Below are positions 25,499 through 33,409 of a stretch of 64,000 nucleotides of DNA, in pieces; the first letter of the stretch is position 1, and each line of letters begins with the position of its first letter. The notes under the pieces are model-generated. The model saw only the letters and a program-made list of their open reading frames with translations. It was not told where the DNA came from and did not search any database. The stretch is taken from positions 248,001 through 312,000 of the forward strand of contig NZ_ARYK01000004.1 in assembly GCF_000685275.1 (NCBI RefSeq), in the 5' to 3' direction. This DNA is from Hyphomonas johnsonii MHS-2. GTDB taxonomy: Bacteria > Pseudomonadota > Alphaproteobacteria > Caulobacterales > Hyphomonadaceae. A program made the position numbers and the translations under genes.

Positions 25499-26578
25499 AT
25501 GAAACGTTTCACCCTGATCGCGGGGGCCGCGCTGTGCGCTGCCTCGTTCAATTCCGCGTCTGCCCATGAGGGCGACGGCGGCAAGGTTGCCTATGCTTCC
25601 GACCATGCGCCGATCGGCGTCATGGCCGACCACCGCCACAAGCAGGGCGAGTGGATGCTGTCCTATCGCTGGATGTACATGGACATGGATGGCAGCCGTG
25701 ATGGCACCGACAGCATCTCTCCTGACGAGACGGCCACCACGGTCGCCAACCCCTACGCCCCGCCTGCCACGCTGCGGGTGGTGCCGCTGCGCATGCCGAT
25801 GCAGATGCACATGGTCGGCGGCATGTACGGCCTGACCGATCGCATCACGCTGATGGCGATGGGCAACTATCTCACCGAGGAAATGGACCATGTCACCTTC
25901 CAGGGCATGATGGGCACCACGCGCCTCGGCGAATTCACGACCGAAAGCTCCGGCATCGGCGACACGACGGTTGGCCTGATCTATGGACTCGACAGTGGAA
26001 GCGACCCGCATACCCAGGTCAATCTCGGCCTTGCCTTGTCTTTGCCGACAGGCTCGATCACCGAATCCGACCAGGTCCTCACACCGATGGGCACGACGCC
26101 CAGCCTGCGCATGCCTTACCCGATGCAGCACGGCTCCGGCACGTTCGACTTCAAGCCGTCGCTGACCGCACGCACGCGCCATGGCAAGTGGACACTGGGC
26201 GGGCAGGGTGCCGCCACGATCCGCATTGATGACAATGACGAAGGCTACTCGCTGGGCGACGTGGTCGAGGCGACCGGATGGGTTGCCTACGAGCCGCGCC
26301 CGTTTGTCTCCATCTCCGGTCGTCTCAAGGCGAAGAGCACCGGCAAGGTCGACGGCAGCGATCCGCTCGTGCGTGCGCCGGTCCAGACTGCGGACCCGGA
26401 CAATCATGGCGGCGAAACGCTGGAAGCCCTGTTCGGGGTGAACCTTGCAGGCCAGACTGGCTGGATGACCGGCCACCGGCTTTCGGCGGAGGTGGGCCTG
26501 CCGCTCTACCGCGACCTCAACGGGCCGCAGCTGGAGACCGATTTCACCTTCACGCTCGGCTGGCAGAAATCCTTCTAG
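25499..26578 (+). CDS. Outer-membrane barrel-like protein, Met/His-rich, possible metal transport
   Basis: A 359-residue exported protein: signal peptide to about residue 22 ending SASA, then a mature N-terminus HEGDGGK and His-rich GVMADHRHKQGEW. Met-rich stretches WMYMDMDG and LRMPMQMHMVGGMYG lie near 50-110. Alternating strands and a final TFTLGWQKSF with terminal Phe suggest an outer-membrane beta-barrel of the phenol-pathway/transporter type. Met and His clusters plus the DUF2946 neighbour suggest copper; this is inference. Confidence 0.72.
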   Translation: MKRFTLIAGAALCAASFNSASAHEGDGGKVAYASDHAPIGVMADHRHKQGEWMLSYRWMYMDMDGSRDGTDSISPDETATTVANPYAPPATLRVVPLRMPMQMHMVGGMYGLTDRITLMAMGNYLTEEMDHVTFQGMMGTTRLGEFTTESSGIGDTTVGLIYGLDSGSDPHTQVNLGLALSLPTGSITESDQVLTPMGTTPSLRMPYPMQHGSGTFDFKPSLTARTRHGKWTLGGQGAATIRIDDNDEGYSLGDVVEATGWVAYEPRPFVSISGRLKAKSTGKVDGSDPLVRAPVQTADPDNHGGETLEALFGVNLAGQTGWMTGHRLSAEVGLPLYRDLNGPQLETDFTFTLGWQKSF

Positions 26579-26587
26579 GGAACCTTG

Positions 26588-26622
26588 ATCCGGGCGGCCC
26601 TTTCGTCGGTCGCCCGGATTTC
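26588..26622 (+). terminator. Terminator-like hairpin after the barrel-like gene
   Basis: ATCCGGGCG (26588-26596) and CGCCCGGAT (26611-26619) form a 9-bp perfect stem with a 14-base loop, followed by TTCCCC. The T-run is weak but the place, 10 bases after the stop, fits. Confidence 0.65.
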
Positions 26623-26675
26623 CCCAGGCCTTGAAATCATTGGCCAGAACGGGGCAAATCAGCTAGGCTCATCGC

Positions 26676-27065
26676 ATGAGCAAAGACCCTTACATGGACC
26701 GGCAATTTCATCCCGGCGATGTCGTCTCGATCCGCTTTGGCGGCGTGCTGCGCCATTATGGTGTCGTCACTTCAGGCGGCAGGGTGATTTCCAATTCGCG
26801 CAAGCACGAGGGCGTCACGGAACAGTCGCTCGCAGACTTTGCCGATGGCCGCCCGATCAAGCTGCACACCGGGGCAAGCGACGCGCATCATCTCGAAGTC
26901 GAGGCCCGTGCCCGCCGCGCGCTCGGCGCGTCCTACCGGCTCGCCGGCTCCAATTGCGGCGACTTTGTCGGCCATGTCCACAAGCGCAAACCCACGGTCA
27001 CGCAAGTCGGCCGCGCCGCCGTCATGGCGCTTGGCGACCTGATCGGAAATTCGCGCCGGCGCTGA
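26676..27065 (+). CDS. LRAT-like (NC domain) permuted papain-fold protein
   Basis: A 129-residue protein with the lecithin:retinol-acyltransferase-like layout: catalytic His27 in LRHYGVV and catalytic Cys94 in GSNCGDFVGH. Such proteins are acyltransferases or peptidase-like. It has no signal or membrane helix. An alternative start is Met7. It has no obvious partner; the mnmC gene follows at 53 bases. Confidence 0.8.
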   Translation: MSKDPYMDRQFHPGDVVSIRFGGVLRHYGVVTSGGRVISNSRKHEGVTEQSLADFADGRPIKLHTGASDAHHLEVEARARRALGASYRLAGSNCGDFVGHVHKRKPTVTQVGRAAVMALGDLIGNSRRR

Positions 27066-27118
27066 CGCCCGGCGCGTGACCCTATGCAACCAGCGGCTCT
27101 GCCACTAGTTGCCTATGA

Positions 27119-28972
27119 ATGACCCGCCTGCTGACCCATCCGGACATTGACTGGCGCGACGACGGCACGCCCGTCGCGCGTGGCCATGACGATGTCTATT
27201 TCACCGCAGGCGACGGCCTCGCTGAATCCCGTGCTGTCTTCCTCGCCGGCTGCGGCCTGCCGGACGCATGGGCCGGCCGCGATACGTTCACCGTGGCCGA
27301 GACCGGCTTCGGCACCGGGCTCAATTTCCTCGCCCTCTGGCAGCTCTGGGAAATGCACCGGCCCGCCCCGGCAGCCTGGCTGCACTTTGTCAGTTTCGAG
27401 GCCTATCCGCTGGCTATCGAGGACGCGGCCCAGGCGCTCGGCAACTGGCCGGAACTCGAGGAACTGGCGGGGCTGCTCGTGGCGCGCTGGCCGGCGCCGG
27501 TCAAGGGCGTCCGCCGCATGGTCTGGCCGGACGCCGGCATCAGCCTGACCCTGCATCTCGGCGACATACGGGAAACACTGCCCGCTTCCCGCTTCCGGGC
27601 CGATGCCTGGTTCCTCGACGGGTTCAGCCCGGCAAAGAACGAGGACATGTGGGCAGCAGGCCTCTACCCGGAACTCGCCAGCCATTCGGCGCCCGGCGCG
27701 CGCCTCGGCACGTTCACGGTCGCTGGCGCCGTCCGCCGGGGCCTGGCCGAGGCCGGGTTCGAGGTCACCCGCCAGCCCGGCCATGGCCGCAAGCGCGAAC
27801 GGCTCGAAGCCACCCTTACGACGCCCACGCCACCCCTGCCTGACCCCTACGCCCTCACCCCCGCCACCCCAGCCGCGCGCCGTGTCGCCATCATCGGCGC
27901 AGGCATTGCCGGGGCAGGGGCGGCGCGTGCGCTGGTCGATGCCGGCGCCGAGGTTACCGTGTTCGACAGGGCGCCTGCGCCCGCCACCGGTGCCAGTGGC
28001 AACCGGCTGGCCCTGCTGATGCCCCGGCTGGACGCCGCCGACACGGTGCAGGCCCGCCTCCTGGTCGATGCCTATCTTGCGGCCCGCGCCACCTATGACT
28101 CCCTGCCGGGCGTCACCCTCACCGACGTGCGCCAGGTGCCGAAAGACCCGGCCGACGCGGCCCGTTTCGCCAAGGTGCTCGCCGACCCGCCCTTGCCGCT
28201 GGAAGACCTCGAAGCCCTGCGTGACGGCGGCCTCCTGCACAAGAACGCGATGATCCTGCGCCCGGCAGAGCTGGTTCCGGCCCTGCTTGCCGGCGCAGAC
28301 CTGCGCCTCGGCACGGACGCTCACCTCGACCTTGCCGCAAGAACCGTGAACGGCGAGCCGTTCGACGCGATCATCCTCGCCACGGCGATGGCGACTGCGG
28401 CGATCCTGCCCTGGCTCGGGCTTGAGGCCCGGCTCGGACAGGTCGAGTGGGTTGGTGCGGCCGGGGTGACCCCACCGGATGTCATTGCCAGTGGAAGTTA
28501 CGCGATTGCCGACGGGCCGGACCGGCTGTGGGGCGCAACGTTCGAACCGTTCGATGGCGAGATGCCAGAGCCGTCAGACCGCGCCCGGCAGGACAATGCG
28601 GACGCGCTCGCCCGGCTTTCACCGTGGTGGATCCGTGACACGCGCGACCACGCCCCGGTTTCGCGCGCCAGCCTGCGCGCCACGACACCGGACCGCCTGC
28701 CGCTGGTCGGCGCGGTACCTGACGAACCGGCGGCGCGGGCCGTGTTCGACGGCGTAAAAAAAGGACGCCCGGCTGATGCGGACGCCCCTGTCTGGCCGGG
28801 CATTTTCATGGTGAACGGGTTGGGTGCGCGTGGCTTCACCTGGGGGCCCTGGGCTGGCGGTATTCTGGCCGCCCTGGTCCTTGGCGGACCGGCCCCGGCG
28901 GAGGCGAGCGCGCTGCAGGCGGTCAGCCCGATGCGCCTCGTCCTGCGCGCCCTGAAACGGTCGGGCGGCTAG
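27119..28972 (+). CDS. mnmC: Bifunctional tRNA 5-methylaminomethyl-2-thiouridine enzyme MnmC
   Basis: Completes mnm5U34 in tRNA wobble positions. The N-terminal methylase half (DUF752) shows [12 protein letters not shown] and [15 protein letters not shown]. The C-terminal FAD oxidase half starts near residue 257 with [19 protein letters not shown] and includes [16 protein letters not shown] and [17 protein letters not shown]. Its length of 617 fits the fused form. It works after MnmE-MnmG, which are not here. Confidence 0.94.
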   Translation: MTRLLTHPDIDWRDDGTPVARGHDDVYFTAGDGLAESRAVFLAGCGLPDAWAGRDTFTVAETGFGTGLNFLALWQLWEMHRPAPAAWLHFVSFEAYPLAIEDAAQALGNWPELEELAGLLVARWPAPVKGVRRMVWPDAGISLTLHLGDIRETLPASRFRADAWFLDGFSPAKNEDMWAAGLYPELASHSAPGARLGTFTVAGAVRRGLAEAGFEVTRQPGHGRKRERLEATLTTPTPPLPDPYALTPATPAARRVAIIGAGIAGAGAARALVDAGAEVTVFDRAPAPATGASGNRLALLMPRLDAADTVQARLLVDAYLAARATYDSLPGVTLTDVRQVPKDPADAARFAKVLADPPLPLEDLEALRDGGLLHKNAMILRPAELVPALLAGADLRLGTDAHLDLAARTVNGEPFDAIILATAMATAAILPWLGLEARLGQVEWVGAAGVTPPDVIASGSYAIADGPDRLWGATFEPFDGEMPEPSDRARQDNADALARLSPWWIRDTRDHAPVSRASLRATTPDRLPLVGAVPDEPAARAVFDGVKKGRPADADAPVWPGIFMVNGLGARGFTWGPWAGGILAALVLGGPAPAEASALQAVSPMRLVLRALKRSGG

Positions 28973-29154
28973 GCTGCCCGCATCATCGACAGCTGGATGC
29001 CGCCATTTTCGTGCGGTGCGAGCGTCATTTGCAGGCCGCCCATCTCGACGGCCATGCCGCCCTGGTAGGTCGCCACGATGGCGGCCGCGATCAGCAGGAG
29101 GGCAGCGATGCCGCCCAGCAGCCAATTGTTGTAGATCAGGCTCCCCTTGCTCAT
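28969..29154 (-). CDS. Small single-helix membrane protein at the end of the psp operon
   Basis: A 61-residue protein: short N-terminus, one helix at about 11-30 ([20 protein letters not shown]), then a soluble tail of 30 residues. It reads in the psp direction, 46 bases after pspC. Its stop overlaps the mnmC stop. No family is recognised; a role in envelope stress is inferred from place only. Confidence 0.6.
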   Translation of the reverse strand: MSKGSLIYNNWLLGGIAALLLIAAAIVATYQGGMAVEMGGLQMTLAPHENGGIQLSMMRAA

Positions 29155-29200
29155 TTTTCCGGTCCTTTGTCGGGGTTGGAGGTTTGCAGTCAGTTGGTGT

Positions 29201-29632
29201 CTAGTTGCCGCTCTCGAGGTCGCGGAATTCCTTGCGCAGGCGCCATTCGTCGGAGGTCACTTTCCGCTCGATCGATTGCAGGCGGTCATCGAGGTCCATG
29301 AAGGTGTACTTCAGGTGTCCGAACGTGGCCCGGGGGCGGTCTGATACGCCGCGCCAGAAGGCATCTTCTTCCGGCGTAATCGAGCGGCGCCCGAGCGGTG
29401 TGCGTGGCGTGATGATCCAGATGGTCATGTAGATGATGATCGCGACCGGGCCGAACATGAAGAGCGTTGCCAGGACGAACAGGATGCGAACCAGGATCGG
29501 TTCCCAGCCGAAGCGCTCGGCAAGGCCGCCACAGACGCCGGCGATGACCTTGTCATTGCGCGAACGGTAGAAGCGTTTCGGGTTGGGCGACCGGTATTCC
29601 GCGTTGTCAGGGTCGTAGGAAGGGCGGGTCAT
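29201..29632 (-). CDS. pspC: Phage shock protein C (PspC)
   Basis: A 143-residue inner-membrane protein. The PspC domain is RFYRSRNDKVIAGVCGGLAE then RFGWEPILVRILFVLATLF, with a second helix VAIIIYMTIWIITP and a C-terminal coiled-coil-prone tail DLDDRLQSIERKVTSDEWRL. It likely senses membrane stress and recruits PspA. Start at 29632 chosen because the longer frame overlaps pspB. It is 13 bases after pspB. Confidence 0.93.
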   Translation of the reverse strand: MTRPSYDPDNAEYRSPNPKRFYRSRNDKVIAGVCGGLAERFGWEPILVRILFVLATLFMFGPVAIIIYMTIWIITPRTPLGRRSITPEEDAFWRGVSDRPRATFGHLKYTFMDLDDRLQSIERKVTSDEWRLRKEFRDLESGN

Positions 29633-29645
29633 GGGCGTTGTGTCC

Positions 29646-29912
29646 TTAATCGTCGAGGGTTGAACGGGGGCGGCGCGATGGGCTTGCGCGCCCCCGTGTT
29701 GGGTCGTCGCTCTGGTCGAGAAGGGCCTCCAGGGTTTCAAGCCGGCGTTCCATCGCCTTGGCCGATCGCCAGAGGTCTTCCATCATCCGTTCATCGTCGG
29801 GCTGCAGGGTTTTCTGCCGGCGCCACTGGGATATGTAGTGGAGTACCATGCCGGGGAAGATGACGAAGAGGCTGACGATTGCGATAATCGCGATGATGAA
29901 TTCATCGGCCAT
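29646..29912 (-). CDS. pspB: Phage shock protein B (PspB)
   Basis: An 88-residue inner-membrane protein: one N-terminal helix (about 4-24), then the basic HYISQWRRQKTLQ and a coiled coil DDERMMEDLWRSAKAMERRLETLEALL. It works with PspC to detach PspA from PspF. A strong AGGGAGGG precedes the ATG. The tail is Arg/Ser rich, longer than in E. coli PspB. Confidence 0.9.
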   Translation of the reverse strand: MADEFIIAIIAIVSLFVIFPGMVLHYISQWRRQKTLQPDDERMMEDLWRSAKAMERRLETLEALLDQSDDPTRGRASPSRRPRSTLDD

Positions 29913-29915
29913 GGT

Positions 29916-30011
29916 CTATCCCTCCCTGCGTTCGGCGCGCGCCTGGGCGATCAATCCGGGTGTGCAGATCACCGTCAGGAAGCCGAACAGGCAGATCAGT
30001 GAGAATACCAT
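29916..30011 (-). CDS. 31-residue membrane peptide between pspA and pspB
   Basis: A very short gene: MVFSLICLFGFLTVICTPGL then IAQARAERREG, i.e. one hydrophobic helix with two Cys and a basic tail. The start lies 3 bases after the pspA stop with GGAGG inside the pspA end, and the stop is 3 bases before the pspB ATG, whose ribosome site overlaps its last codons. The tight fit argues for a real coupled gene. It has no known family that I can name. Confidence 0.62.
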   Translation of the reverse strand: MVFSLICLFGFLTVICTPGLIAQARAERREG

Positions 30012-30014
30012 TGA

Positions 30015-30701
30015 TCAGGCCTCCGACTTCGCGGATTTCGAAGACGACTTCGACCGGCGGGCCTTCAGCGCTTCGAGTTCCTTCTCAACGCTTTCGTTGC
30101 GTTCCAGCGCAGCGAATTCGGCTTCGAGGGTTGGTTCACGGCCCTTGATCGTATCGGCATAGGCCTCCATCTCGTCGACCTTGCGTTCGATCGTGTTGTA
30201 GCGGGCCAGCGCATCATCGACCCGGCCGTCATAGACCTGGCTGCGGACGCGGATCCGCTGTTCGGCGGCTTCACGGCGCATCATCAGCGAGCGATGCTTG
30301 GCCTTTGCTTCGTCGAGCTTGGCCTGCAGCTTGGACAGGTCGTCCTGGCGCTTTTCGAAGGCTTCCTCCGCAGCGGCCATGGCGGCCTTGCGGTGGGTGA
30401 TTTCGCCTTCAGCCTTTTGCTTGGCAATCAGGGCACCGCGGGCGAGGTCTTCGCGGCCCTTGTCGATGGCGAGTTCGGCCTTGGCGGCCCATTCGTCGCG
30501 GGTCTGGGTAAAGTGAACGATCTCGCGTTCCATTTCCTTCTTGTCAGCCATGGCACGGGCAGCTGCCGTGCGGACTTCAACAAGCGTGTCTTCCATTTCC
30601 TGGATGATCAGGCGGGCGATTTTTTCCGGGTTTTCAGCACCGTCCAGCATCGCATTGATGTTGGAGTTGATGATGTCACCGAGGCGGGAGAAGAGACCCA
30701 T
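30015..30701 (-). CDS. pspA: Phage shock protein A (PspA/IM30 family)
   Basis: Membrane-binding ESCRT-III-like coiled-coil protein of 228 residues. The N-terminus MGLFSRLGDIINSNINAMLD is the amphipathic helix; most of the rest is helical with heptads, e.g. AEEAFEKRQDDLSKLQAKLD. At rest it binds and inhibits PspF; under membrane stress it oligomerises on the membrane. The start at 30701 is set by the conserved MGLFSR. Confidence 0.96.
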   Translation of the reverse strand: MGLFSRLGDIINSNINAMLDGAENPEKIARLIIQEMEDTLVEVRTAAARAMADKKEMEREIVHFTQTRDEWAAKAELAIDKGREDLARGALIAKQKAEGEITHRKAAMAAAEEAFEKRQDDLSKLQAKLDEAKAKHRSLMMRREAAEQRIRVRSQVYDGRVDDALARYNTIERKVDEMEAYADTIKGREPTLEAEFAALERNESVEKELEALKARRSKSSSKSAKSEA

Positions 30702-30735
30702 GGGGTATCCTTTCGTGTTTGACTGGGAGGAGGGG

Positions 30736-30867
30736 CTAGAAGAAGAAGCCGCCGAGGAAGACACCGATGCCAAAGAACATCCATGTCTCGGCAGGGCGCG
30801 ATGACAGCCAGCGGCCAAAACGGCCGGCGTCTGAACGAGCTTCGGTTCGGTAATTGCGGTCTTCCAT
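30736..30867 (-). CDS. 43-residue membrane protein leading the psp operon
   Basis: A small protein: basic N-terminal half (EDRNYRTEARSDAGRFGRWL) and one C-terminal helix TWMFFGIGVFLGGFFF. It is the first gene after the sigma-54 promoter and ends 34 bases before pspA. The AGAAGGA site 12 bases before the ATG is a little far. Codon use fits the neighbours. It has the size of small psp accessory proteins but I do not recognise it. Confidence 0.6.
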   Translation of the reverse strand: MEDRNYRTEARSDAGRFGRWLSSRPAETWMFFGIGVFLGGFFF

Positions 30868-30925
30868 CTTGCGTACTGTCCTTCTGGTTAAAGCGACGCC
30901 CCGTCGCGCTGAGTGCCTTACTCTT

Positions 30926-30942
30926 TTCAAGGACCGTGCCAA
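30926..30942 (-). promoter_or_regulatory. Sigma-54 promoter of the psp operon
   Basis: On the minus strand the sequence reads TTGGCACGGTCCTTGAA: the -24 element TGGCACG is exact and the -12 element is TTGA instead of TTGC, with correct spacing. Transcription should start near 30914, about 47 bases before the first psp ATG. The AT-rich 30950-31070 stretch upstream would hold PspF sites and the pspF promoter. Confidence 0.85.
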
Positions 30943-31075
30943 GTGAGAATTAATTTTACAGAGCGTTGAAATAATAGAAAAAAATATCTTTTCGGTCAAA
31001 TCTATTAATCTCGGTTTAGTGTATTTAACGAAAAAATTAGTCGAATAATAAAAACAAAATGGCTAAATAGACCTC

Positions 31076-32119
31076 ATGTTACGTGAAACCACCCAATTGG
31101 TCGGCGAGGCCCCGGCCTGGCTCTCGGCGCAGGAGCATGTCTCGCGTGTTGCCCCGCTCGAGCGGCCCATCCTTGTGATCGGCGAGCGCGGGACCGGCAA
31201 GGAACTGATCGGCGAGCGTCTTCACTTCCTGTCGAAGCGCTGGGAAGGCCCGTTCGTGAAGGTCAATTGCGCGGCCCTGTCCGACCAGTTGCTGGATTCC
31301 GAACTGTTCGGCCACGACCGCGGGGCCTTCACCGGGGCGACCGAACAGCGCAAGGGTCGGTTCGAGCTGGCTGACGGCGGCACGATCTTCCTCGACGAAA
31401 TTGCGACGGCGAGCCGGGCAGTCCAGGAGAAACTCCTGCGGATCGTCGAGTATGGCGAGTTCCAGCGCCTCGGCGGCTCGCGCGTGCTGACAACGAATGT
31501 CCGCATCGTGGCGGCCACCAATGCCGACCTGCCGGCAATGGTTGCCCGCAACACATTCCGCGCCGACCTGCTCGACCGGCTGGCGTTCGACGTGATCACC
31601 CTGCCACCCCTGCGGGCCCGCCCCGGCGATGCCAGCCTGCTCGCCGATTTCTTCGCGCGCCGCCTCGCCGTCGAGATGGCGCAGGATTTCCCCGGCTTTG
31701 CGCCGTCGGCGATTGCCGCGATCGAGGCGCATGACTGGCCGGGCAATGTGCGCGAATTGCGCAACTTTGCGCAGCGGCTTGCCCACCGCTCCATGCTGGC
31801 GGCGCCGGACGAGCCGGTGCGGTTCGATCCGGCGGCCCTCGACCCGTTCGACTCGCCGTGGCGGCCCGGCGCGCCGCCTGAATCCGCGCCGGCCAGCGCG
31901 CCCGCAACCCAGCCGGACGCCGCGTCTGCCCGGCATGGGCCGATCGACTTCAATGCCGAGGTCAACCAGCTGGAACTGCGCCTCATCGATGAAGCGCTGT
32001 CGGCTGCGCAGGGGCACCAGGGACGGGCCGCCGAGGCACTTGGCCTCACCTATCACCAGTTCCGCGGCCTCCTGAAGAAGCATGGCTATGGCCGCAAACC
32101 CGGCAAGGCTGCCGACTGA
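31076..32119 (+). CDS. pspF: Sigma-54-dependent psp activator PspF
   Basis: A 347-residue enhancer-binding AAA+ ATPase without a receiver domain. Walker A is GERGTGKE (36-43), the sigma-54 contact loop is GAFTGA (83-88), Walker B is GGTIFLDEI (101-109), and the C-terminal Fis-like HTH is in RAAEALGLTYHQFRGLLKKHG. A Pro/Ala-rich linker near 265-285 is longer than in E. coli. It is divergent from the psp operon it should activate, and PspA should inhibit it. Confidence 0.94.
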   Translation: MLRETTQLVGEAPAWLSAQEHVSRVAPLERPILVIGERGTGKELIGERLHFLSKRWEGPFVKVNCAALSDQLLDSELFGHDRGAFTGATEQRKGRFELADGGTIFLDEIATASRAVQEKLLRIVEYGEFQRLGGSRVLTTNVRIVAATNADLPAMVARNTFRADLLDRLAFDVITLPPLRARPGDASLLADFFARRLAVEMAQDFPGFAPSAIAAIEAHDWPGNVRELRNFAQRLAHRSMLAAPDEPVRFDPAALDPFDSPWRPGAPPESAPASAPATQPDAASARHGPIDFNAEVNQLELRLIDEALSAAQGHQGRAAEALGLTYHQFRGLLKKHGYGRKPGKAAD

Positions 32120-32239
32120 CAAGGAGGGCAGCACACCCGTGACGGGCGTCAACATTGACGGTCCGTAAGGGAATTCGATTCGCGTCCCGTCCAAATCTGG
32201 GCCATACTCTGGGACCTCGAAACGCAAAGGAGACCGCCC

Positions 32240-32842
32240 GTGCAGATACAGATTACTGGCAAGCAAATGGATCTCGGCGAGGCCTTGAGAAATCGCATCG
32301 AAGAAGGACTAGAGGCAGCGGTCAGTAAATACTTCAATCGAACCGGGGAGGCGAACGTCTACGTCTCGCAGCAAGGCCACCTCGTCGAGGTGGATTGCAA
32401 TGTCCACCTGCCGTCGGGCATCATGCTGCAATCGACCGGCAAGGGCAGCGACCCCTACGCGGCCCTCGAAGACAGCCTCGTGAAGATGGAAAAGCGCGTG
32501 CGCCGCTACAAGCGCCGCCTGAAGGACCACCACGCAAACCCGGCCGCACCGCTGCCGTCGGAAATCGCCGCGGGAGCCGTCCTGAAACTCAACGGGTACG
32601 CGAATGAAGTTGAAGAAGAAGATGATGAAGTGTTTGATGTCTCGGATGTGCCGCTGACTGTCGCGGAAACGTCGATCAACATCCGGAAAATGACGGTTTC
32701 CGAGGCTGTCATGCAACTGGAACTGCAGGAAGTGCCTGCGCTGATGTTCAGGAATGCTGGCCATGACGGCCTGAACATGGTCTACCGCCGCCCGGACGGC
32801 CATATCGGCTGGGTCGATCCGGACACGAGTCCCAGGAACTGA
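32240..32842 (+). CDS. hpf: Ribosome hibernation promoting factor (long HPF)
   Basis: Binds the 30S subunit and, as the long form, pairs ribosomes into 100S dimers. The 200 residues have the N-terminal beta-alpha-beta domain (MQIQITGKQMDLGEALRNRI; KRVRRYKRRLKDHH) and the C-terminal dimerisation domain (INIRKMTVSEAVMQLELQEV; YRRPDGHIGWVDPD). It starts with GTG preceded by AAAGGAG. The ptsN gene follows at 25 bases. Confidence 0.94.
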   Translation: MQIQITGKQMDLGEALRNRIEEGLEAAVSKYFNRTGEANVYVSQQGHLVEVDCNVHLPSGIMLQSTGKGSDPYAALEDSLVKMEKRVRRYKRRLKDHHANPAAPLPSEIAAGAVLKLNGYANEVEEEDDEVFDVSDVPLTVAETSINIRKMTVSEAVMQLELQEVPALMFRNAGHDGLNMVYRRPDGHIGWVDPDTSPRN

Positions 32843-32867
32843 AGCTTGCACAACGGAAACAGCGTTT

Positions 32868-33338
32868 ATGGCAACCGATCTGAGTTCTCTGCTTGAGGGC
32901 GGAGTAATCCTTCCTTGCTTTGAAGCGACCAGTCGCAAACAGGCCCTTCACGCCATGTCGGAGGAACTCGCACGGGTCACGGGCCTTCCGCCGCGCGAGA
33001 TCGAGGATTCCGTGATGGAGCGCGAACGCCTCGGCTCGACCGGCGTCGGCGAAGGCGTTGCGATTCCGCATGCTCGCGTTGACGGCATCGACGCCCCGAT
33101 CGGCGGCTTCATGCGGCTGACATCGGGCGTCGACTTCGAAGCCATCGACGACCGGCCGTGCGACCTGATCTTCATGCTTCTGGCGCCTCTGTCGGCCGGC
33201 GCAGACCATTTGCGGGCCCTTGCCCAGGTCAGCCGCGTGTTCCGCCAGAGCGCCGTGCGCGACGCCCTGCGCGAGGCGACGACAGTGGACGAGGTAAAAG
33301 CCGTCATTTGCCGCGAGCATGTCGACACCTCGATCTAG
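32868..33338 (+). CDS. ptsN: Nitrogen-PTS EIIA protein (PtsN)
   Basis: Regulatory phosphocarrier of the PTS-Ntr chain, 156 residues. The phospho-acceptor is His68 in GVAIPHARV; LIFMLLAP follows in the core. It regulates potassium uptake and stress functions in other proteobacteria. The usual alphaproteobacterial order is rpoN-hpf-ptsN; here rpoN is absent and pspF takes the upstream place. Confidence 0.93.
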   Translation: MATDLSSLLEGGVILPCFEATSRKQALHAMSEELARVTGLPPREIEDSVMERERLGSTGVGEGVAIPHARVDGIDAPIGGFMRLTSGVDFEAIDDRPCDLIFMLLAPLSAGADHLRALAQVSRVFRQSAVRDALREATTVDEVKAVICREHVDTSI

Positions 33339-33353
33339 GTACCGCTTCCGGAC

Positions 33354-33393
33354 ACAAAAAAAGCCCGCCAGTCTGACTGGCGGGCTTTTGTTT
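33354..33393. terminator. Bidirectional intrinsic terminator between ptsN and the M3 peptidase gene
   Basis: A 12-bp perfect stem AAGCCCGCCAGT / ACTGGCGGGCTT (33361-33372 and 33376-33387) with a 3-base loop, followed by TTGTTTT on the plus strand and by a T-run of similar strength on the minus strand. Confidence 0.92.
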
Positions 33394-33409
33394 TGGTCGA
33401 CAGGCCGGA

